This document shows positions 43,059 through 61,607 of a stretch of 64,000 bases of DNA, piece after piece. The notes beneath the pieces are model-generated. The model was not told the DNA's origin. It searched no databases and was given only the letters and a program-made list of their open reading frames with translations. The stretch is from NCBI GenBank assembly GCA_963718605.1, contig OY970363.1, positions 806,001 through 870,000 on the forward strand, in the 5' to 3' direction. The position numbers were made by a program, and so were the translations under genes. This DNA is from JACCXE01 sp963718605. GTDB taxonomy: Bacteria; Actinomycetota; Acidimicrobiia; Acidimicrobiales; JACCXE01. Every line of letters begins with the position of its first letter. Position 1 is the first letter of the stretch.

Positions 43059-43795
43059 GCCAACGCTGTCGTGTCGTCGGGCGCGGCCCCGACCAGTTCG
43101 AAGAACACGTCCTCGAGTCGCTTGCCGCCGAGCAGCTTGTCGGTGGGGCCCGACGCCACCAGTCGTCCCGCGCTGATCACGCCGATGTGATCGCAGATGC
43201 GTTCCACGGTCTCCATCACGTGGCTGCTGAAGACGACCGTGCCCCCGGTCTCGGTGTAGCGCTCGAGCACGTTGCGAATCGTGCGCGACGAGATGGGGTC
43301 CACCGATTCGAACGGCTCGTCGAGAAACACGACGCGCGGCGCGTGCAACAGCGCACACGCGAGCGCGATCTTCTTGCGCATGCCTTGGCTGAAGTCGATG
43401 ACAAACGTGGCCCGGTCGTCGGCCAGCCCCAGAACCTCGAGGAGTTCATCGGAGCGCTGCTGGGTCGTCGCCGGGTCCATGCCGCGCAACAGCCCGTTGT
43501 AGCTCAGTAACTCGTCGGCCGATAACCGATCGAACAAGCGCAGGTCTTCGGTGAGCACACCGATACGCGCCTTGGCCGCGACCGGCTCGGACCACACGTC
43601 GTGGTCACACACCTCGACAGTCCCGGCGTCGGGCCGCAACAGACCCGTCGCCATTTTTAGTGTCGTGCTCTTGCCCGCGCCGTTGGGACCGACCAGTCCG
43701 AAGAACGACCCTGTCGGCACATCGAGGCTCAAGTCGTTGACGGCCTTCTTGTCTTCGAACGACTTGGAGAGACCGCGCAACGAAACCGCGGGCAT
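43034..43795 (-). CDS. ABC transporter ATP-binding protein
   Basis: A 253-residue ATPase from the ATG at 43795 (MPAVSLRGLSKSFEDKKAVN); upstream in-frame starts at 43861 (ATG) and 43888 (GTG) would add a basic Arg-rich head. Walker A is GPNGAGKSTT, the signature is DFSQGMRKK, Walker B is RVVFLDEPFESVDP and the H-loop is VFSSHVMET. It is coupled to the downstream permease and forms a two-gene exporter. Confidence 0.9.
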   Translation of the reverse strand: MPAVSLRGLSKSFEDKKAVNDLSLDVPTGSFFGLVGPNGAGKSTTLKMATGLLRPDAGTVEVCDHDVWSEPVAAKARIGVLTEDLRLFDRLSADELLSYNGLLRGMDPATTQQRSDELLEVLGLADDRATFVIDFSQGMRKKIALACALLHAPRVVFLDEPFESVDPISSRTIRNVLERYTETGGTVVFSSHVMETVERICDHIGVISAGRLVASGPTDKLLGGKRLEDVFFELVGAAPDDTTALAWLDTSSP

Positions 43796-44044
43796 TGCCG
43801 CCGCCTTCGGCCTGCGGCCCGACGCGCGCAGCGGCGTCGTCCGCCGAGCGCGCTCGTCCATCACCCCGCCGACTCTACGATCCGCCACGTTGCCCTATCG
43901 GCGGGTACCAACTCGAACTCAGTGTCGGCCCGGCAGCCAGGCGGCGTGAACGAAGTCACCTATTCGTACGTTTGGCGTTTCGAGAGCCTCGGCGTCGTTT
44001 ACGTCCGAAAGCTACGCTCTGCCCAGAACAAGGGGGTACCAACG

Positions 44045-45828
44045 GTGCGAAACTTGACACGTTGTGCGTGCGTGCTGGCGCTGATCGCCTGCGGGGCATT
44101 CGGGCTAGGGCCAAGCCGGGCCGAGGCGAACCCGCCGGCGCCGCGGTGCCCGCAGTCACCGATCGTCGGGCCGGTCCTCTCAGGACTCGGGCTCTGCAAG
44201 CGAGCAGCCGACCTGGCGATCGTCAGCACCATTGCGCCCGCCACCGCCCTGGTCGGGGACTCGATCACCTACACAGTTACCGCGGCGAACAACGGGCCCA
44301 ATCACACGGACGCCACGCTGGACGTAACGCTCCCGTCCGACGCGCGCGCGTCCTCACCGCGCCCTCGTCGTGCGTAACGAGTTCAGGCGGAACGGCGGTG
44401 GTGGTCGCATGCTCCCTCGGACGGATCAAGGACGGAGACAGCGCGACCCGCACGCTGAGTGTCAAGTACGCGACCCGTGGCGCGAAGCAAGCTCTGTTCG
44501 CGGTCGCGGGTGAACTTACGGATCCCAACTCCAATAACAACCAGGCTGCCGCCACGACGAGCGTTGACCCCATCCCTTGTCATCCGGCGTCGACGTTGTC
44601 GCGGGTGACGGGTCCTGGGGTTGAGGACCAGCCCAGTGTGGGCGGTGCGTTCACGATCCAGGCTGTCGATGCGCAAGGCGCCAACGTGACGTGTGGCGGT
44701 ACGCCCTTCAGCGCCTCGGTGTTCCACGGCTACACGACGTCTATTCCCTTGACCGACAACGGCGACGGCACCTATAGCGGCCGCTACAACAACGGATACG
44801 CCGGCGAGTACACCGTGTCGATCCTGGTCAACGGCGCGCCCATCGCCGGAAGCCCGTTCGTCATCACCCGGCCCGGCGTTGCCGCGAGCAAAACGCGGGC
44901 CTACGGCCCCGGTCTCGAAGGCGGCGCCGTCGGCACCGTCGCCGAGTTCTTCGTTGAGCTGAACCAAATAGACGGACAGCGCTACACCGAACCCGACGCA
45001 CCGATCGGCGTCGACATCACGGACCCCAACGGCAACATCGTCCCCGTCGAAAAAAGCACCGTCGAACCCGGACGCCTCCGCTACACCTACCAACCCCAAC
45101 TCGTCGGCACTTACCAAGTCGACGTAGTAGTCCGCAACACCCAAGACCCCAACCAATCCCAACCCGTCCCCGGCTCCCCCTTCTCCGTACCAATCCAATG
45201 TCCGGCGTCGACGTTGTCGCGGGTGACGGGTCCTGGGGTTGAGGACCAGCCCAGTGTGGGCGGTGCGTTCACGATCCAGGCTGTCGATGCGCAAGGCGCC
45301 AACGTGACGTGTGGCGGTACGCCCTTCAGCGCCTCGGTGTTCCACGGCTACACGACGTCTATTCCCTTGACCGACAACGGCGACGGCACCTATAGCGGCC
45401 GCTACAACAACGGATACGCCGGCGAGTACACCGTGTCGATCCTGGTCAACGGCGCGCCCATCGCCGGAAGCCCGTTCGTCATCACCCGGCCCGGCGTTGC
45501 CGCGAGCAAAACGCGGGCCTACGGCCCCGGTCTCGAAGGCGGCGCCGTCGGCACCGTCGCCGAGTTCTTCGTTGAGCTGAACCAAATAGACGGACAGCGC
45601 TACACCGAACCCGACGCACCGATCGGCGTCGACATCACGGACCCCAACGGCAACATCGTCCCCGTCGAAAAAAGCACCGTCGAACCCGGACGCCTCCGCT
45701 ACACCTACCAACCCCAACTCGTCGGCACTTACCAAGTCGACGTAGTAGTCCGCAACACCCAAGACCCCAACCAATCCCAACCCGTCCCCGGCTCCCCCTT
45801 CTCCGTACCAATCGCATCGGCGCCGTAG
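44045..45828 (+). CDS. secreted repeat protein with filamin-like domains, reading frame interrupted at a (CG)5 tract
   Basis: A GTG at 44045, with AAGGGGG eight bases upstream, starts a signal peptide (NLTRCACVLALIACGAFGLG, cleavage near SRAEA). A DUF11-like domain follows (STIAPATALVGDSITYTVTA, NNGPNHTDATLDVTLPSDAR). At the CGCGCGCGCG of 44341-44350 this frame runs into a stop at 44378. The domain continues in another frame (VLTAPSSCVTSSGGTAVVVA) into two identical 206-residue filamin/Ig-like units ending at 45828. Loss of one CG pair restores a single ORF of about 593 residues. A surface or extracellular role is likely. The binding partner is unknown. Confidence 0.75.
44583..45195 (+). repeat. 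613 bp tandem repeat, copy 1
   Basis: Identical by eye, base for base, to 45201-45813 (offset 618). It encodes TGPGVEDQPSVGGAFTIQAV, DNGDGTYSGRYNNGYAGEYT and a second filamin-like half beginning ASKTRAYGPGLEGGAVGTVA. Its last 200 bases use visibly different codons (many CAA, CCC and AAC) from its first part. Confidence 0.9.
45201..45813 (+). repeat. 613 bp tandem repeat, copy 2
   Basis: Second copy, identical to 44583-45195 as far as I can read. The gene ends 15 bases after it (ASAP then TAG). Lack of any substitution implies very recent duplication or ongoing homogenisation. Confidence 0.9.
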
Positions 45829-45863
45829 TCACGTCGGTAGCGCCGTAGCGCTCCGCGGACGCG

Positions 45864-45888
45864 AAGAAGCGCCACCCGAAGGCGGGGC
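45864..45888 (-). terminator. terminator-like hairpin after the 157-residue secreted gene
   Basis: On the minus strand GCCCCGCC-TTCG-GGTGGCGC forms a UUCG-capped stem with one mismatch and one G-U pair, followed by CTTCTTCG. It lies 24 bases after the stop at 45912 and is part of a sequence duplicated from the rpsJ 3' end. Confidence 0.65.
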
Positions 45889-45911
45889 TTCCCCTTACAA
45901 GCTCGACTGCT

Positions 45912-46385
45912 TTACAGGACGGTGCAGGTGCCGGCGACGTCCCACGAGGCGGACTGATCCTCCGGCAAAGTTAAGCTCGGCCCGTCGGCCCCGTAACACC
46001 TCAGAACGTGCCCGTCGGTGAAACTTGCTCTGTAGAGCGCGGCGTCAGCGAACGCCAACGAGTAGCTGCGCAGCGTCTTCGGGTACGTCCAAGCGTTCTT
46101 GTCCAAGCCCGTCGCCGGCATGCGGGTGCAGTCGAGCACCCGGGTAATGAAGTCGCCGTCGCATTGGTACGTGGCCACGGCCGCGACTTGCTTTTGGTAG
46201 GTACTGAACTGGATGGTGGCGTGGAGCTCATTACTACTGACCCCTCCGGGGCCGCCGCCGGCGGCGACGTATCGCGTCCCCTTGAAAGGGCCCACCCAGT
46301 CGCGGTCGGCGGCCGCCGCCGGGCCGACGTGCACAGGAATCAACGCAACGACCACAGCCACGACCAACAAACAAGCGCGACGCAT
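45912..46385 (-). CDS. secreted hypothetical protein
   Basis: A 157-residue protein I do not recognise. The signal peptide is clear (RRACLLVVAVVVALIPVHVG, cleavage near PAAAA, residue 26). The mature part has Cys in TYQCDGD, LDCTRM, LRCYGAD and GTCTVL, enough for two disulfides. GGGGAGG precedes the ATG. The gene sits between two copies of the rpsJ-type 3' end/terminator, directly at the point where the S10 operon is interrupted. Confidence 0.65.
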   Translation of the reverse strand: MRRACLLVVAVVVALIPVHVGPAAAADRDWVGPFKGTRYVAAGGGPGGVSSNELHATIQFSTYQKQVAAVATYQCDGDFITRVLDCTRMPATGLDKNAWTYPKTLRSYSLAFADAALYRASFTDGHVLRCYGADGPSLTLPEDQSASWDVAGTCTVL

Positions 46386-46447
46386 AGCAACCTCCCCAGC
46401 ACGCCTGCCCAGCGCAGGCGTTGCTCGGTGAAGCGTAGACAGGCGCG

Positions 46448-46471
46448 AAGAAGCCCCGCCCGGAGGCGGGG
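46448..46471 (-). terminator. intrinsic terminator of the str-rpsJ operon
   Basis: On the minus strand CCCCGCC-TCCG-GGCGGGG is a perfect 7 bp stem followed by CTTCTTCG, 24 bases after the rpsJ stop. It closes the rpsL-rpsG-fusA-tuf-rpsJ transcript here instead of continuing to rplC. Confidence 0.75.
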
Positions 46472-46494
46472 ATTCCCCTTACAAGCTCGACCGC

Positions 46495-46809
46495 TTACGC
46501 GGTCTGGATCTTGATTTCGATGTCGACGCCGGCCGGCAGGTCGAGGCGCTGAAGCGAGTCGACCGTCTTGGGCGTGTGCTCGACGATGTCGAGCAGGCGC
46601 TTGTGGATCCGCATCTCGAAGTGCTCGCGGCTGTCCTTGTACTTGTGCGGCGAGCGGATCACCGTGAAGCGGTGCTTCTCCGTTGGGAGCGGCACCGGGC
46701 CACGAACTACGGCCTGCGTACGCAGAACCGTCTCGACGATCTTCTTGGTCGACTGGTCGATGACCTCATGGTCGTACGCCTTCAACCGGATGCGAATCTT
46801 CTGAGCCAT
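46495..46809 (-). CDS. rpsJ: small ribosomal subunit protein uS10
   Basis: 30S head protein and NusE transcription-antitermination factor, 104 residues. KIRIRLKAYDHEVIDQSTKK, GPVPLPTEKHRFTVIRSPHK and the end LQRLDLPAGVDIEIKIQTA are diagnostic. It follows tuf by 7 bases and ends the str operon at a terminator; rplC, normally next, is 15 kb away. Confidence 0.98.
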   Translation of the reverse strand: MAQKIRIRLKAYDHEVIDQSTKKIVETVLRTQAVVRGPVPLPTEKHRFTVIRSPHKYKDSREHFEMRIHKRLLDIVEHTPKTVDSLQRLDLPAGVDIEIKIQTA

Positions 46810-46816
46810 CGTCTAA

Positions 46817-48010
<1,194 letters not shown>

Positions 48011-48081
48011 GGTGGCGATTCCTCGTTGTTGGTGTTGGTAGTTGGAACAAAACTTGAGCCGTCGAACTGGGCCGGTAGATG

Positions 48082-50172
<2,091 letters not shown>

Positions 50173-50206
50173 TGATCGTCATTTTCGTAGTGGTCGGGAC
50201 AAATGA

Positions 50207-50229
50207 AAGCGGGCCACTCGGGCCCGCTT
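50207..50229 (-). terminator. terminator-like hairpin between rpsG and fusA
   Basis: On the minus strand AAGCGGGCC-CGAGT-GGCCCGCTT is a 9 bp stem followed by TCATTTG. Since fusA has no obvious promoter of its own, this may attenuate transcription or mark an RNA-processing site that lowers or uncouples fusA/tuf relative to rpsL-rpsG. Confidence 0.55.
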
Positions 50230-50253
50230 CCGAATGAATCTTGGCGGGGGCCC

Positions 50254-50724
50254 TTACCAGCGGTAGTGGGCGTAGGCGCGGTTTGATTCCGCCATCTTCT
50301 GCAAATCCTCACGGCGCTTGACTGAAGCACCGACGCCGTTCGCGGCGTCCATGAGTTCGAGGGCGAGGCGCTCGGTCATCGTGCGCTCGCGACGCGAACG
50401 CGCAAAGCCCACGAGCCAGCGAATGGCCAGCGTGGTCTGACGTTCACGACGAACTTCCATCGGGACCTGGTAGGTGGCGCCACCAACGCGACGGCTCTTC
50501 ACTTCGAGCTGCGGCTTGGTGTTCTCGAGGGCGCGCTTGAGCGTGGCGATCGGCTCGGTGCCGGTCTTCTCTTCGATCGACTTCAGTGCGTCGTAGACGA
50601 TGCGCTCGGCCAGCGAACGCTTGCCGCGCGACAGCACCTTGTTGACCAGCTGGGTAACGAGCTGCGAGTGGTAGATCGGGTCCGGGTTGAGCGGACGTAC
50701 CGAAGGGGGACCTTTGCGGGGCAT
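50254..50724 (-). CDS. rpsG: small ribosomal subunit protein uS7
   Basis: 16S rRNA-binding head protein, 156 residues. MPRKGPPSVRPLNPDPIYHS, LVTQLVNKVLSRGKRSLAER and KSRRVGGATYQVPMEVRRER are diagnostic. It lies 3 bases after rpsL. Confidence 0.98.
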   Translation of the reverse strand: MPRKGPPSVRPLNPDPIYHSQLVTQLVNKVLSRGKRSLAERIVYDALKSIEEKTGTEPIATLKRALENTKPQLEVKSRRVGGATYQVPMEVRRERQTTLAIRWLVGFARSRRERTMTERLALELMDAANGVGASVKRREDLQKMAESNRAYAHYRW

Positions 50725-50727
50725 TGC

Positions 50728-51099
50728 TTACTTCTCTCGCTTGACGCCGTAGCGGCTGCGGGCCTGCTTACGGTCTTTGACGCCGGACGCGTCGAGCGCG
50801 CCGCGGATCACCTTGTAACGAACGCCGGGCAGGTCGCGGACGCGGCCACCGCGGACGAGCACGATGGAGTGCTCTTGGAGGTTGTGGCCCTCGCCGGGGA
50901 TGTACGCCGTGATCTCGACGCCACTCGTAAGGCGCACGCGGGCGATCTTGCGGAGCGCGGAGTTCGGCTTCTTAGGCGTGGTTGTGGACACCTTCGTGCA
51001 CACGCCGCGACGCTGTGGCGACCCCTTCAGGGCCGGCGACTTCGTCTTGGACTTGTTTGATTCACGGCCCTTACGGACCAGCTGCGCGATGGTGGGCAC
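50728..51099 (-). CDS. rpsL: small ribosomal subunit protein uS12
   Basis: Decoding-site protein, 123 residues from a GTG at 51099 (MPTIAQLVRKGRE) with AGAGG six bases upstream. TTTPKKPNSALRKIARVRLT carries the Lys of the streptomycin-sensitive form, and LPGVRYKVIRGALDASGVKD is conserved. It is the first gene of the str operon. Confidence 0.98.
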   Translation of the reverse strand: MPTIAQLVRKGRESNKSKTKSPALKGSPQRRGVCTKVSTTTPKKPNSALRKIARVRLTSGVEITAYIPGEGHNLQEHSIVLVRGGRVRDLPGVRYKVIRGALDASGVKDRKQARSRYGVKREK

Positions 51100-51182
51100 A
51101 CAAACCTCTGGAGTTGTACTGCTACGGACGGCCGCCAAGCACCCAGCTTTTGACAAGACTGAGGCGCACAAGCCAGCGGTCC

Positions 51183-51211
51183 ATGTTAGGTGTTGTGCCC
51201 AGCCCCCGCAA
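51183..51211 (-). promoter_or_regulatory. putative str operon promoter
   Basis: On the minus strand TTGCGG (51211-51206) and TAACAT (51188-51183) are separated by 17 bases, about 85 bases before the rpsL GTG. The -35 lies in CCGCCGTTTGCGGG (51218-51205), identical to the block at the rplM promoter. Confidence 0.6.
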
Positions 51212-51241
51212 ACGGCGGCTACTGCCCGGTAGGGTGACGCG

Positions 51242-52597
51242 ATGGCGGGTGATCCGGCCGAGATGGCTTTTGGCCACGCCTTGGCCATGTTGGGGGACCC
51301 GGATGTCGCGTCCGAGGTAGCGATTGCCGCCCTTCGGCGCGCCGGCAGGGCGCGGGGGCTCGTCCTGGCCCACGCGCGGCACGAAGCGGTCAATCGGGCC
51401 GCCGAGGACGCGCCGCTCGACCTGTCATCGATCCAACTAGTCGTGCTCGATCTTCCTGCGCTCGCCGCCACGCTCGCCTCGACCCGTCCGCCCGAAGAAC
51501 GGGCTGCCCTCGACCTGCGGACCCGCACTAGCGGCGATTTGGCCGCTTTGGGTGCCGCGTTCGGATCCCGGCCCAGCGCGGCGGCCGACCGGTGCAACGC
51601 GATCGCCGAGTCGTGGGAGGCCACGCTGGACCCGGCGCTGTTGGCCTTCAGCGGACCCGGTGATTGTGCCGAGTTGGCCGAAGTCCTGAGCGGTCGCGAA
51701 CTCGACACCCCCGCGGACCTGCTGGCTGTCGCTCCGGCTGTGCACGCGCATGCGCAGACCTGCATCGTGTGCGGCGACCGGCTGCGGGCGATGGCACCCG
51801 TGCGCGGCTTCTTCAGCGACTCCACCACGGAGATTCCTGCGCCGGTCCGCGAGGTAAGCCGTGTTAGTCGCACCAAGCGACCCTCCGCGAACCCGCCCCC
51901 GATGTTCCCGTCCGACGCGCCCGCGGCGCGACGCGGCGCGTTCACGCCGTTACGCGTCGCCGCTGGCGTCGTGGTTCTTGTCGCCGCGACGGCCGGTGGC
52001 GCGTACGTCACCACACGAGATGCAGCTCCGGGCACGCTCAGCCGTCTGACGCGATTGTCGAAGTCCGACGCGCTGTCGATCGGAGTGCCGGCGGTTGCGG
52101 GTGACGTGGCGAGCGTCTCGATTCACAATCCGACGGACAAGCCAATTCGGTACCGGGCCAAGACGTCGGTGGAATGGGCAAGCGTCGCGCCGGCGCGGGG
52201 TGTCATCGCGCCCCACACGACCAACAACCTCGTGGTGCGCGCGCTCGAGACCGCGCCCGAGGGAGCACCCCGAGCCACCTTGGTCCTGCGCACCGGGTCG
52301 GGCGCGTCCACCGAGCAGGAACTGACCTGGACGCTCGAGCATCCGCCCGACGTCGATGCGAACGCGGCGGGCTGCGCGGTCGCGGTGAATGTCGTCGAGG
52401 AGGGCAAGGTCACGAGCCTGGTGTTGCACTGGCGCGACGAGACCGAACACGAGGTCGACATCACCAACGGCCCCGAAGGCTACGAAGCCGAACTCACCCC
52501 GAACGGCGCGCCGATCACCTATTGGGTAACTGCGGTCGACGAGCGCGGCAACCAGTCGCGCACGAACGACCAAGTCATCGCCGCCGACGCCTGTTAA
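51242..52597 (+). CDS. sigma-like / anti-sigma-zinc-motif membrane fusion protein
   Basis: A 451-residue protein not matched to a known family. The N-terminal ~130 residues resemble a degenerate ECF-sigma helical region (AMLGDPDVASEVAIAALRRA). Then comes His170-x3-Cys174-x2-Cys177 (HAQTCIVCGDRLRAM), the ZAS zinc pattern of anti-sigma factors. A basic Pro-rich linker precedes one membrane span (about 238-256). The outer ~195 residues form beta-rich domains, the last fibronectin-III-like (SLVLHWRDETEHEVDI, ITYWVTAVDERGNQSRT). It is divergent from rpsL and ends at a terminator shared with rpoC. Confidence 0.6.
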   Translation: MAGDPAEMAFGHALAMLGDPDVASEVAIAALRRAGRARGLVLAHARHEAVNRAAEDAPLDLSSIQLVVLDLPALAATLASTRPPEERAALDLRTRTSGDLAALGAAFGSRPSAAADRCNAIAESWEATLDPALLAFSGPGDCAELAEVLSGRELDTPADLLAVAPAVHAHAQTCIVCGDRLRAMAPVRGFFSDSTTEIPAPVREVSRVSRTKRPSANPPPMFPSDAPAARRGAFTPLRVAAGVVVLVAATAGGAYVTTRDAAPGTLSRLTRLSKSDALSIGVPAVAGDVASVSIHNPTDKPIRYRAKTSVEWASVAPARGVIAPHTTNNLVVRALETAPEGAPRATLVLRTGSGASTEQELTWTLEHPPDVDANAAGCAVAVNVVEEGKVTSLVLHWRDETEHEVDITNGPEGYEAELTPNGAPITYWVTAVDERGNQSRTNDQVIAADAC

Positions 52598-52599
52598 CG

Positions 52600-52633
52600 A
52601 AAAAAGGCGGACCCCGAAGGGCCCGCCTTTCTT
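52600..52633. terminator. bidirectional terminator between rpoC and the membrane protein gene
   Basis: GGCGGACCC (52606-52614) and GGGCCCGCC (52619-52627) form a 9-position stem with one mismatch and a CGAA/UUCG loop. It is flanked by A-runs and T-runs on both sides, so each strand's transcript ends in a U-tract (TTTTTT for rpoC). The rpoC stop is at 52647. Confidence 0.88.
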
Positions 52634-52646
52634 CTACTTCAGTTAG

Positions 52647-60163
<7,517 letters not shown>

Positions 60164-60262
60164 GGGCTTACTCCTCAGTACGACAGGCGCGCGTCGTCAA
60201 ATGGCGCGAAGAAGAAAGGGCACAGATGACGACGGACGAAACGGGCGAGCACGGAACCAGAG

Positions 60263-60292
60263 ATTCTACGCGCAGACGCGAACAAAGCGCAA
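60263..60292 (-). promoter_or_regulatory. putative rpoB promoter
   Basis: TTGCGC (60292-60287) and TAGAAT (60268-60263) with an 18-base spacer on the minus strand, about 100 bases before the rpoB TTG. It lies in the 294-base rplL-rpoB gap, which otherwise holds several hairpins (for example GGGAGGG/CCCTCCC) and no gene. Confidence 0.45.
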
Positions 60293-60380
60293 CCCCCCAA
60301 ACCGGGGTTTGCTTCGGGGAGGGTAAACGGTCCCTCCCGGGAGGTCAAGCATTGATTCCCGGGACAGGACCCCAACAACG

Positions 60381-60427
60381 AACTGGGCGTGTCTCGTGCC
60401 GGATTCCGGCATGAGACACGCCCAGTT
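60381..60427 (-). terminator. 22 bp hairpin after rplL (terminator/attenuator or RNase III site)
   Basis: Arms 60381-60402 and 60406-60427 are inverted complements at every position except one, which can pair G-U on one strand. The loop is only 3 bases. No U-run follows, so Rho-independent termination is doubtful. It may instead be a processing site between rplJL and rpoBC, as known at this junction in E. coli. Confidence 0.7.
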
Positions 60428-60457
60428 GCGTGGGTTGAGCGGCCAGAGCCGCTTGGG

Positions 60458-60841
60458 CTACTTGACTTCGACTTCGGCGCCGGCTCCTTCGAGCTGGGCC
60501 TTGGCCGCCGCAGCGGCTTCCTTGGTGACCTTCTCCAGCACGGGGCCGGGGGCGCTGTCCACGAGATCCTTGGCTTCCTTCAGACCGAGGCTCGTAAGCG
60601 CACGGACTTCCTTGATGACCTGGATCTTTTGCGAACCGGCTGCGGTGAGGATGACGTCGAACTCGTCCTTCTCTTCCTCAACCGCGGCCTCGCCGCCGCC
60701 GCCACCACCAGCGGCCGCGGCCACAGCCACGGGCGCAGCGGCGGTGACGCCGAACTTCTCTTCGAAGTCCTTGAGGAGCTCACTGAGCTCCAGAACCGTC
60801 ATGTTGCCAATTGCGTCGAGAATCTCATCCTTGGTGGCCAT
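60458..60841 (-). CDS. rplL: large ribosomal subunit protein bL12
   Basis: Stalk protein that recruits translational GTPases, 127 residues from the ATG at 60841 (MATKDEILDAIGNMTVLELS). The Ala/Gly hinge (AVAAAAGGGGGGEAAVEEEK) separates the dimer domain from the C-terminal domain, with KIQVIKEVRALTSLGLKEAK and DLVDSAPGPVLE. A GTG three codons earlier overlaps the rplJ stop. Confidence 0.97.
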   Translation of the reverse strand: MATKDEILDAIGNMTVLELSELLKDFEEKFGVTAAAPVAVAAAAGGGGGGEAAVEEEKDEFDVILTAAGSQKIQVIKEVRALTSLGLKEAKDLVDSAPGPVLEKVTKEAAAAAKAQLEGAGAEVEVK

Positions 60842-60846
60842 GGGGC

Positions 60847-61593
60847 TCACTCGCTTTCTTTTTCAGCCTCCGGCGCCGCGGCGGGCTCCGGTGACTCTTC
60901 GATTGGGGTGGTTGTTGCTTCGGGTACGTCGGACGGCGCGGTTGCAGCGTCGGAGTCGACGTCACCTTCCGCGGTGGGAGCCGCTTGTTCTGCGGGAGCT
61001 TCTTCGATGGGAGCTTCAGCAACTTCTTCTGCCGGAGCGGCCTCTGCGGGAGCAGCGGCCGCGGCTTCGGGCTCGCCGCCCTTCTGCTCGATTAGCGCCT
61101 TGAGGCCGTACGCCATGTTGCGGGGCAGGGCCTGCAACAAACCGGCGAACTGGACCATCGGGGCGGCAATACCGCCGGCGAGGCGGGCGAGCAACACTTC
61201 ACGCGGGGCGACGTCGGCGAGCGCCGTCGTGTCCTTGGCGTCGAGCACCTTTTCGCCGAGCAAGCCGCCTTTGACGACCAGCTTCGGGTTGGTCCGGGCA
61301 AAGTCGCGCAACGCCTTGGCGACCGTGACGGCGTCGCCCTTGATGAACGCGATGGCTGTCGGGCCAACGAGCATCGATTCGATGTCGAGACCCAGATCAC
61401 GGGCCGCGAAGCGGACCAGCGTGTTCTTGTAGACCTTGTATTCACCACCGGCGGGACGGAGCGTTCGGCGTAGCGCCGAGATTTCCGTGACGGTGAGCCC
61501 GCGATATTCGGTGAGGATGGCGGCGTCGGAATCATTGAAGTGACCACGCACTTCGTCGACGACTGCGACCTTTTCGGGACGGGGGTTGTCCAA
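60847..61593 (-). CDS. rplJ: large ribosomal subunit protein uL10 with acidic C-terminal extension
   Basis: Stalk-base protein. The start is a TTG at 61593 (MDNPRPEKVAVVDEVRGHFN) with AAGGAGG 9 bases upstream. SDAAILTEYRGLTVTEISAL, GGEYKVYKNTLVRFAARDLG and PREVLLARLAGGIAAPMVQF are conserved. Of 248 residues the last ~70 are an Ala/Glu/Pro-rich acidic tail (for example PIEEAPAEQAAPTAEGDVDS). An L10-type leader and attenuator precede it. Confidence 0.96.
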   Translation of the reverse strand: MDNPRPEKVAVVDEVRGHFNDSDAAILTEYRGLTVTEISALRRTLRPAGGEYKVYKNTLVRFAARDLGLDIESMLVGPTAIAFIKGDAVTVAKALRDFARTNPKLVVKGGLLGEKVLDAKDTTALADVAPREVLLARLAGGIAAPMVQFAGLLQALPRNMAYGLKALIEQKGGEPEAAAAAPAEAAPAEEVAEAPIEEAPAEQAAPTAEGDVDSDAATAPSDVPEATTTPIEESPEPAAAPEAEKESE

Positions 61594-61607
61594 CCTGTTG
61601 CACCTCC

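Noticed and set aside
60290..60340. GC-rich inverted repeats GGGAGGG/CCCTCCC and AACCCC/GGGGTT upstream of rpoB as separate elements
   Set aside because: Short and overlapping, in very GC-rich DNA. They are described within the spacer finding and not called individually.
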